In this document: one piece after another, positions 25,314 through 29,212 of the stretch
Layout: the number at the start of each line of letters is the position of its first letter
Position numbering within the stretch: position 1 is the stretch's first letter
NCBI GenBank assembly: GCA_037133675.1
Contig: JBAXNR010000049.1
Span: forward strand, 1-29,212
Direction of reading: 5' to 3'
Length of the DNA: 29,212 nucleotides
From: UBA4132 sp037133675
GTDB lineage: Bacteria; Pseudomonadota; Gammaproteobacteria; Methylococcales; Methylomonadaceae
Notes under the pieces: model-generated
Seen by the model: only the letters and a program-made list of their open reading frames with translations
Databases searched by the model: none
Told to the model about the DNA's origin: nothing
Made by a program: the position numbers and the translations under genes

Positions 25314-26461
25314 AAAACATTCTTCTTTTGTTCTAGTTCATCCAAAGTGACACACTCTTGAGTCAACGCAATTAAATCGGTATCGACAAAAGCCTCGCCA
25401 GCACCCATATAATTAAGTTTTTCCCCAATTCTAGGAATACTAAAAAAAGGTCGCGCTTTAGTTTCGCCTTTATCGTTTTTATAGATAAACTGAACAGAAT
25501 CACAGGCAACCTCATCTTCCAGATAATTTAAAATCATTGGACTATGGGTTGTGACTAGAATTTGCAGTTTTGAATTGACCAGCGTATCGACTAACTTTTC
25601 AATAATTTCAGGGTTAATGCCATTTTCAATTTCATCTAAAAGTATAAACGAATGATTGGAAGATGACTGTGCCAGAATAGCTAAGATTCTTAATAAACCA
25701 TCGTTAATGTGACGAGCTTCGGTTTCCAGTTTTTGCTCGCCAAATTGTTCAATAATGGTAAGTTTTTTCCAGCCTTTCTGACTAGAAACCTTATAGTCTA
25801 TTAGGTTTGGGTAAAAAGTTTTCAATAGCTCTATTAACAAATCACGATTTTCGCCTTTGATTTCATGTAAAAAAGCGGATAGTTTCTCACCACCTGCTCC
25901 AATATCTGTGTCTGCTTTTCGCGCTCGTTTTCGTAACAAATTTGGAGATAGTAATTCCAATGATCTAATTTGGCGAATGTTGTTACGAAACTCTAAAATT
26001 GAGGCTGGCAATTCGGAATCGCGAAGTTGAGAAAGAATCGAGCCTTGATATTTAAAAGCAATGTCAGTGTAACCTTTTTCACCTATCCGATATTGCTTGC
26101 GACTAACTCTGAGTTGTTCAACTCCGTCTATATGAATTACCTCCAATGAACACAGAAATTCATGTCGATTAAATGCACATTGCCAGATTATTTTACGGTC
26201 ATTACTTGTTTGATATTGAACAAATAGCTCAATATTACTTTTTGATTGCAACTTGCAATTTAACTCATGAGCAGTCCAATCCCGCCGTGCCAGCCATTCA
26301 TCAACATTTCCTTCCATCAGTTGAGCAATGAAGTCTATAACTTGCAAAACGGTACTTTTTCCAGCACCGTTCATACCAATTAAGCAATTAAATTTACTCA
26401 GGTTATTAAAATCAAAATCCGCTAAAGATTTGAAATTTCTAACCCTAATTCTCTTTATCAT
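25310..26461 (-). CDS. AAA ATPase (AAA_21/OLD-like, SMC-type head), likely defence component
   Basis: The preferred start is ATG 26461 (MIKRIRVRNFKSLADF), with AGG eight bases upstream, giving 383 residues; the frame stays open to a TTG at 26488. Numbered from this start, Walker A is GMNGAGKST (29-37), and a signature-like HINDGLLRIL lies at 251-260. Walker B is FILLDEIEN (272-280, with D276 and E277), and the H-loop is TTHSP (H306). The VRNFKSL beginning and the ABC-like order of motifs place it with the overcoming-lysogenization-defect and RecF-like ATPases. No coiled coil long enough for an SMC protein is evident. It is translationally coupled to the TOPRIM-like gene. The pair seems self-contained, with a 353-base gap upstream. 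Confidence 0.85.
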   Translation of the reverse strand: MIKRIRVRNFKSLADFDFNNLSKFNCLIGMNGAGKSTVLQVIDFIAQLMEGNVDEWLARRDWTAHELNCKLQSKSNIELFVQYQTSNDRKIIWQCAFNRHEFLCSLEVIHIDGVEQLRVSRKQYRIGEKGYTDIAFKYQGSILSQLRDSELPASILEFRNNIRQIRSLELLSPNLLRKRARKADTDIGAGGEKLSAFLHEIKGENRDLLIELLKTFYPNLIDYKVSSQKGWKKLTIIEQFGEQKLETEARHINDGLLRILAILAQSSSNHSFILLDEIENGINPEIIEKLVDTLVNSKLQILVTTHSPMILNYLEDEVACDSVQFIYKNDKGETKARPFFSIPRIGEKLNYMGAGEAFVDTDLIALTQECVTLDELEQKKNVL

Positions 26462-26814
26462 CCTAAATACCTGCTTGTTAAGTTCCAATTGATGGTCAAT
26501 CTATACACCTACCATTAATCTTATTATGCGATGGTTTTCACGTCGTTTCACCTATCCTGCGGCAGCTTATTGTTATCGCACATAAAACCTCAATCTAATT
26601 ATCCATCTCACGCGCTAGCAAAAACGCAGCTTCAACCCAGCGATAAATAATCAGTTCTAATCGTGCTGCTCTTCGCGTACGAAAATAACTGAACACGATC
26701 TCCCCACCGCCGAAGTCATATAAGATGGGGTGAGCAACGCTTTTTTGCCCATCGTTTTTAATTGAGTGTGGTTTAAATAGGGTTTAGTTTTTTGATTACA
26801 GTAAAGAAATTGTC
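26462..26814. other. Gap upstream of the ATPase module with a decayed coding fragment
   Basis: No intact gene is seen in these 353 bases. On the minus strand a frame from 26783 to a TAG at 26595-26597 gives about 62 protein-like residues, including YDFGGGEIVFSYFRTRR and LIIYRWVEAAFLLAREMDN. It has no ATG, GTG or TTG start near its beginning, so it looks like the end of a lost gene or a repeat remnant. Between about 26524 and 26585 TTATGCGAT and ATCGCACATAA form an imperfect inverted repeat (two-base bulge). The promoter of the ATPase module should lie in the first 100 bases, but I see no clear consensus. Confidence 0.4.
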
Positions 26815-27030
26815 TCAGTGCCAACCTATCAGCCAACAGGATGAATCTTTGAGAGTCTGCCAATCCATTTGGTAGATATTGTTATTAATCACTGCTTCCA
26901 ACTCGCAAGCGATAATCTCTTCATTTTCTGCACGGATCAGTTTGGTTACTATAAAGTGGCGTTCTTTTTGTTTCGGTTTAACTGCCGTCCATTTTGATAA
27001 CAGTAGTTTATTGGGGTTTATTTGATTCAT
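26815..27030 (-). CDS. Trp-rich small protein, TIGR02450 family
   Basis: A 71-residue protein from ATG 27030; the frame extends further upstream, but this start gives the family's usual beginning, MNQINPNKLLLSKWTAVKP. Conserved tryptophans lie at 14, 57, 66 and 70, with the typical ending MDWQTLKDSSCWLIGW. The family is found in proteobacteria, often near photolyase, DUF393 and YbgA-type genes. Its function is not known. It starts five bases after the stop of the DCC-family gene and so is probably in the same operon. No signal peptide or cofactor motif is seen. Confidence 0.85.
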   Translation of the reverse strand: MNQINPNKLLLSKWTAVKPKQKERHFIVTKLIRAENEEIIACELEAVINNNIYQMDWQTLKDSSCWLIGWH

Positions 27031-27035
27031 GATGG

Positions 27036-27440
27036 CTATTCTTTGATTTGTTTTTTGCCAGTAAGCGGTAATCGATAGCGAGCGAAAATACGATAGCAAC
27101 ATTCCATTAACGGTAATAGTAAGGGTACGTTTTCGATAATGGGGGCGATGCGGCGATAATAAGGCAGTTGCTTCCAGACTTGTAAAAAACCCAGTACACC
27201 TGATTGCAGTTGCTGATTTTCGTCGATGACGTGCAGCCGATCCATTGTCTGTTTGTAAGTTAAGCCCGCTTTTTCCAATGCCGCTTTGTCCTGACTAATA
27301 TCCACCCAATGAATATTGCCCGCTTTATCGAGTTTTTTCATCATGTTGATTTCAATATTACAGAGAGGGCATTCGCCATCATGAAAGCAGGTTACTTTTG
27401 GCGGTGAGGCGGTTGTTTTCAGTTGAGATGGTGCAATCAT
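27036..27440 (-). CDS. DCC1-like thiol-disulfide oxidoreductase family protein (DUF393)
   Basis: A 134-residue protein with the family mark DGECPLCNIE at 21-30, where C24 and C27 form a thioredoxin-like CPLC pair right after the first strand. A helix NMMKKLDK and a strand HWVDIS follow, and LLPLMECCYRIFARYR fits the C-terminal helices of DUF393. Members are predicted thiol-disulfide oxidoreductases; no substrate is established. It lies between the RudS-like gene and the TIGR02450 gene, a grouping known from photolyase neighbourhoods. A 134-base stretch with two palindromic elements separates it from the RudS-like gene. Confidence 0.87.
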   Translation of the reverse strand: MIAPSQLKTTASPPKVTCFHDGECPLCNIEINMMKKLDKAGNIHWVDISQDKAALEKAGLTYKQTMDRLHVIDENQQLQSGVLGFLQVWKQLPYYRRIAPIIENVPLLLPLMECCYRIFARYRLPLTGKKQIKE

Positions 27441-27467
27441 TTAAAATCCTAAGTTGCATCGGTAAAT

Positions 27468-27496
27468 GTTGGGTTGCCAAAAAGCGGCAATCCAAC
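27468..27496. repeat. REP-like hairpin
   Basis: GTTGGGTTGCC (27468-27478) and GGCAATCCAAC (27486-27496) form an 11-bp stem with one G-T pair around the loop AAAAAGC, followed by CTAC. Hairpins starting GTTGGGTT and ending CCAACCTAC recur in many bacterial genomes as dispersed intergenic repeats. Only one copy is in this window. It lies just upstream of the DCC-family gene start. Confidence 0.6.
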
Positions 27497-27505
27497 CTAC
27501 GGTAC

Positions 27506-27565
27506 TCAGGAGTAAAACAGCTTTAGCTGTTTTCTCACCAATAGCTGAAGCTATTGGACTCCTGA
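27506..27565. repeat. 60-base nested palindrome folding as a perfect three-way junction
   Basis: The outer stem is TCAGGAGT (27506-27513) with ACTCCTGA (27558-27565). Inside it are two side-by-side hairpins: AAAACAGC (27514-27521) / GCTGTTTT (27526-27533) with loop TTTA, and CCAATAGC (27538-27545) / GCTATTGG (27550-27557) with loop TGAA. All 24 pairs are Watson-Crick, and only four junction bases (CTCA) are unpaired. It stands ten bases after the stop of the RudS-like gene (reading leftward), and T5 follows on the plus strand. It could be a dispersed REP/MITE-type element, a terminator, or both. Confidence 0.85.
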
Positions 27566-27574
27566 ATTTTTGAT

Positions 27575-28510
27575 TCATAACTGATTAATGAGCTGTAATT
27601 CCTGCGGATACGGCGACATATAATAAGAGTCTTCAATATAGGCATCGGGGCTTTGGCGGAAGTGATGCTTTAATAAAGTGAGCGGGACGATTAAGGGGAT
27701 TTCACCGTTGCGGTAGCGTTCAATGAGTTCACATAATTCGGCTTTGTTGTCCGCGCTGAGTTCTTTTTTTAAATAGCCTTGAATATGTTGCAATACATTA
27801 ACGTGACTTTTACGCTTGACCACGACTTTTAATAAAGTCATTAATTGCAAAATATACTGTGCGGCAATTTCGGTAACATTCGCTTTGGTTGCGCTGGCTA
27901 ATAACTGACCGAGTGGCTGATAATCGCCGTGGCTCATGATGATTAATTTATGCCGCGCATGAAAATGGGTCAATGATTGTGGACTCAAGCCTTCGGCTAG
28001 TAGCTGTTTCCAGCGATACAGCACATAAACTCGCTGAATAAAATTCTCTCGCAAACCTGCATCGCCTAAACGCCCTTCTTCTTCAACAGGCAGTAGCGGA
28101 TAATTACGCATCATTACCTCTGCATAAATGCCCACGCCATTACGATGTGGTATCTCGCCCGCGAATACTTTAACCCGCTCCATTCCGCAACTGGGTGAGT
28201 CTTTTTTGATGATATAGCCGCATAAATCGCTGTGATTTTGTTGCTCAGCATAGTCTTTCAAGCTGTCGGTGACATCATGGTCAGGATTTTTAATCACCAC
28301 GCAACGTACCGCGTTGTCTTTCTTGATAAGGTGCATAGTCGGGCGCGGTGTTCCTAAGCCAATCGCCATTTCAGGACAAAATAAACGAAAATCAAAATAG
28401 TGCGATAACGTACCGACAATATAAGCATCACGCTTATGTCCGCCGTCAAAACGAACGTTATCGCCCAGTAAGCAGCTGCTGATACCAACAGGAATTTTTA
28501 ACTTAGTCAT
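27575..28510 (-). CDS. DUF523 (TudS) + DUF1722 (YbgA) fusion, RudS-like tRNA 4-thiouridine desulfidase
   Basis: A 311-residue two-domain protein. The N-terminal DUF523/TudS domain (about 5-155) has the three cysteines that bind a 4Fe-4S cluster in TudS enzymes: C13 (SSCLLG), C45 (FCPEM) and C108 (SPSCGM). The C-terminal DUF1722 domain (about 185-305) begins FHARHKLIIMSHG and contains YRNGEIPLIVPLTLLKHH. Stand-alone TudS removes sulfur from thiouracil. The DUF523-DUF1722 fusion has been described as RudS, which removes sulfur from 4-thiouridine of tRNA. Because s4U8 is a near-UV sensor, this fits the light-damage-type neighbours TIGR02450 and DCC; no photolyase gene is in the window. Its start overlaps the psiE remnant stop by eight bases. 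The domain call is firm, the substrate by homology. Confidence 0.88.
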   Translation of the reverse strand: MTKLKIPVGISSCLLGDNVRFDGGHKRDAYIVGTLSHYFDFRLFCPEMAIGLGTPRPTMHLIKKDNAVRCVVIKNPDHDVTDSLKDYAEQQNHSDLCGYIIKKDSPSCGMERVKVFAGEIPHRNGVGIYAEVMMRNYPLLPVEEEGRLGDAGLRENFIQRVYVLYRWKQLLAEGLSPQSLTHFHARHKLIIMSHGDYQPLGQLLASATKANVTEIAAQYILQLMTLLKVVVKRKSHVNVLQHIQGYLKKELSADNKAELCELIERYRNGEIPLIVPLTLLKHHFRQSPDAYIEDSYYMSPYPQELQLINQL

Positions 28511-28714
28511 GTTTTTGTATTAACCAATAAGTAAGACCTAATGCTACTACGACTAATGCCGAAGCACTGACATAGTTAACATCGATGTGTTTGTAATCGA
28601 AAACAAAATTTTTCGAGAAATCGCCATAAGCGCGGTAGCTACCACGAGTTTGACGGGAATGACATCACTGCGAATATACAATGCGATGTTGAGGCGGAAA
28701 ACACCTGTTTTCCG
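28503..28714 (-). pseudogene. PsiE-like membrane protein gene, truncated and frameshifted
   Basis: Two minus-strand frames together encode the C-terminal part of a PsiE-family (phosphate-starvation-inducible) membrane protein. The first frame, open from 28714, reads LNIALYIRSDVIPVKLVV then ATALMAISRKI. The second continues FVFDYKHIDVNYVSASALVV then ALGLTYWLIQKHD, to a TAA at 28505-28503. They join at the run CGAAAAATTTTG (plus strand 28604-28614), where one extra T would restore the frame. Upstream of 28714 there is a stop codon and no start, so the N-terminal half is missing. The stop lies inside the start of the RudS-like gene, suggesting a former operon. The PsiE call rests on the RSDVIPVKLVV and ALMAISRK pattern and the two hydrophobic segments. 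Confidence 0.6.
28695..28714. repeat. Perfect 8-bp hairpin at the truncation point of the psiE remnant
   Basis: CGGAAAAC (28695-28702) pairs with GTTTTCCG (28707-28714) around ACCT. It lies exactly where similarity to PsiE is lost, so it may mark the edge of an inserted or deleted segment. Confidence 0.5.
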
Positions 28715-28752
28715 TCACCTAAAAACCTGCCTCCCTTGGTTTTGAATGTTCT

Positions 28753-28852
28753 CAACCTAGCACTAAGTTACTTTATCGGATGCTATATTAGAAATCTCGT
28801 GTTTGTAGCATTTATTTTAACCGACATATCAATACTGACTTAGTGCTGGTTG
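28753..28852. repeat. 100-base element bounded by 15-bp inverted repeats, MITE-like
   Basis: The left arm CAACCTAGCACTAAGT (28753-28768) and right arm ACTTAGTGCTGGTTG (28838-28852) are complementary at 15 positions with one bulged T. The 69-base AT-rich interior has further small matches (TGCTA/TAGCA, TCGG/CCGA). No coding frame or clear target duplication is seen. It lies between the peroxidase stop and the psiE remnant, and could be a non-autonomous transposable element or a structured RNA or terminator. The 367-base gap 28511-28877 otherwise holds only the psiE remnant and its edge hairpin. Confidence 0.55.
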
Positions 28853-28877
28853 AAACACTTAAATTAGGCTTATAAAG

Positions 28878-29212
28878 TCATTTGACATCGTCATTATTTA
28901 ACTGCGTAATCAATTTGCCTTTGTATTCAACTGTCAACGTTTTTAAGAAAGCAACCAAGTCGTTTATTTCCAAATCAGTGAAGCTTTTGTTTTGCTGAAC
29001 TTTACCCATAACTCGTACTGCATCTGCTAAATTAGCGGCTGAGCCATCGTGAAAGTATGGAAATGTTAGTTCAATATTGCGCAATACTGGAACCTTAAAA
29101 AAATGTAGGTCTTTTTCGTCTTTAGTGACATTAAAACGACCCTTATCAACATCCGTTAATTGACCGCCACGCAGTTTAAAATAATCGTATTTCACGCCCA
29201 TTTTTTCAAAAG
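28878..29212 (-). CDS. Dihaem cytochrome c peroxidase family, C-terminal part (5' end outside window)
   Basis: The frame is open from the right edge, so only the last 111 residues are seen; the methionine at 29201 is internal. The sequence DKGRFNVTKDEKDLHFFKVP, LRNIELT, PYFHDGSA and AVRVMGK is the C-terminal haem domain of bacterial cytochrome c peroxidases (CcpA/MauG superfamily). VMG carries the conserved methionine that binds the high-potential haem, and the FHDGS segment is invariant. The CxxCH haem sites, signal peptide and N-terminal domain lie beyond the window. Such enzymes reduce hydrogen peroxide in the periplasm with electrons from small cytochromes, but relatives have other substrates. 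A 100-base inverted-repeat element follows the stop. Confidence 0.88.
   Translation of the reverse strand, partial: FEKMGVKYDYFKLRGGQLTDVDKGRFNVTKDEKDLHFFKVPVLRNIELTFPYFHDGSAANLADAVRVMGKVQQNKSFTDLEINDLVAFLKTLTVEYKGKLITQLNNDDVK

Noticed and set aside
26657..26863. Minus-strand frame of 68 codons overlapping the TIGR02450 gene
   Set aside because: It overlaps a recognised gene in another frame, and a different frame in the same stretch looks more protein-like; neither is an intact gene.
1..29212. CRISPR arrays, tRNA or rRNA genes, intact transposases or phage genes
   Set aside because: None was seen on reading through: no regularly spaced repeats, no rRNA-like or tRNA-like cloverleaf stretches and no transposase or capsid motifs.

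Overview
The window looks like chromosomal DNA of an AT-leaning gammaproteobacterium. The signs are the order petA-petB-petC-sspA-sspB, a proteobacterial-type PepN, QueG, RibF, GloB, and an SspB that ends in the ClpX-binding tail LRVVK. A methanotroph of the Methylococcales is possible, but nothing in the window settles genus or family. There are no rRNA or tRNA genes, no CRISPR array and no intact transposase gene. About 25 intact or partial protein genes and two broken ones can be supported.

Layout. 1-147 is the 3' end of a Pro/Ala-rich protein. A hairpin at 155-186 separates it from leftward genes: pepN; an overlapping pair (FAD-dependent oxidoreductase plus YtqB/MnmM-type methyltransferase) that may make the wobble base mnm5U in place of a fused MnmC; ftsH with a strong terminator; and a divergent sigma-70 factor just upstream of ftsH. 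Rightward from 8231 come an unassigned methyltransferase, queG and corA. Two leftward genes follow: an AIM24-family protein, whose stop codon touches that of corA, and msrB. A 427-base gap then precedes petABC (cytochrome bc1 complex), a terminator, sspA-sspB and ackA.

From 17798 to 22033, leftward, lies a 1411-residue envelope protein of unknown function. It appears to be two copies of one module fused in tandem: signal-like segment, paired cysteines, long beta-rich part, membrane bundle. ribF and gloB follow rightward as overlapping genes.

From 23881 to the end everything reads leftward and has an accessory, eroding character. It holds a Uma2-family nuclease gene broken by a small indel, a two-gene AAA ATPase plus TOPRIM-like module (the best candidate for an undescribed defence system), and a TIGR02450 / DCC-thioredoxin / RudS-like cluster resembling photolyase neighbourhoods. 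It also holds a truncated and frameshifted psiE-like gene, the 3' end of a dihaem cytochrome c peroxidase, and several palindromes. One of these is a 60-base sequence that folds on paper into a perfect three-way junction.

Three loci concern tRNA modification: queG, the oxidoreductase/MnmM pair, and the RudS-like desulfidase. Several likely starts are internal to the longest open frame (sigma factor, sspA, ackA, queG, the ATPase and the TIGR02450 protein); reasons are given in each entry. Family assignments come from motifs read by eye. No database search was possible.
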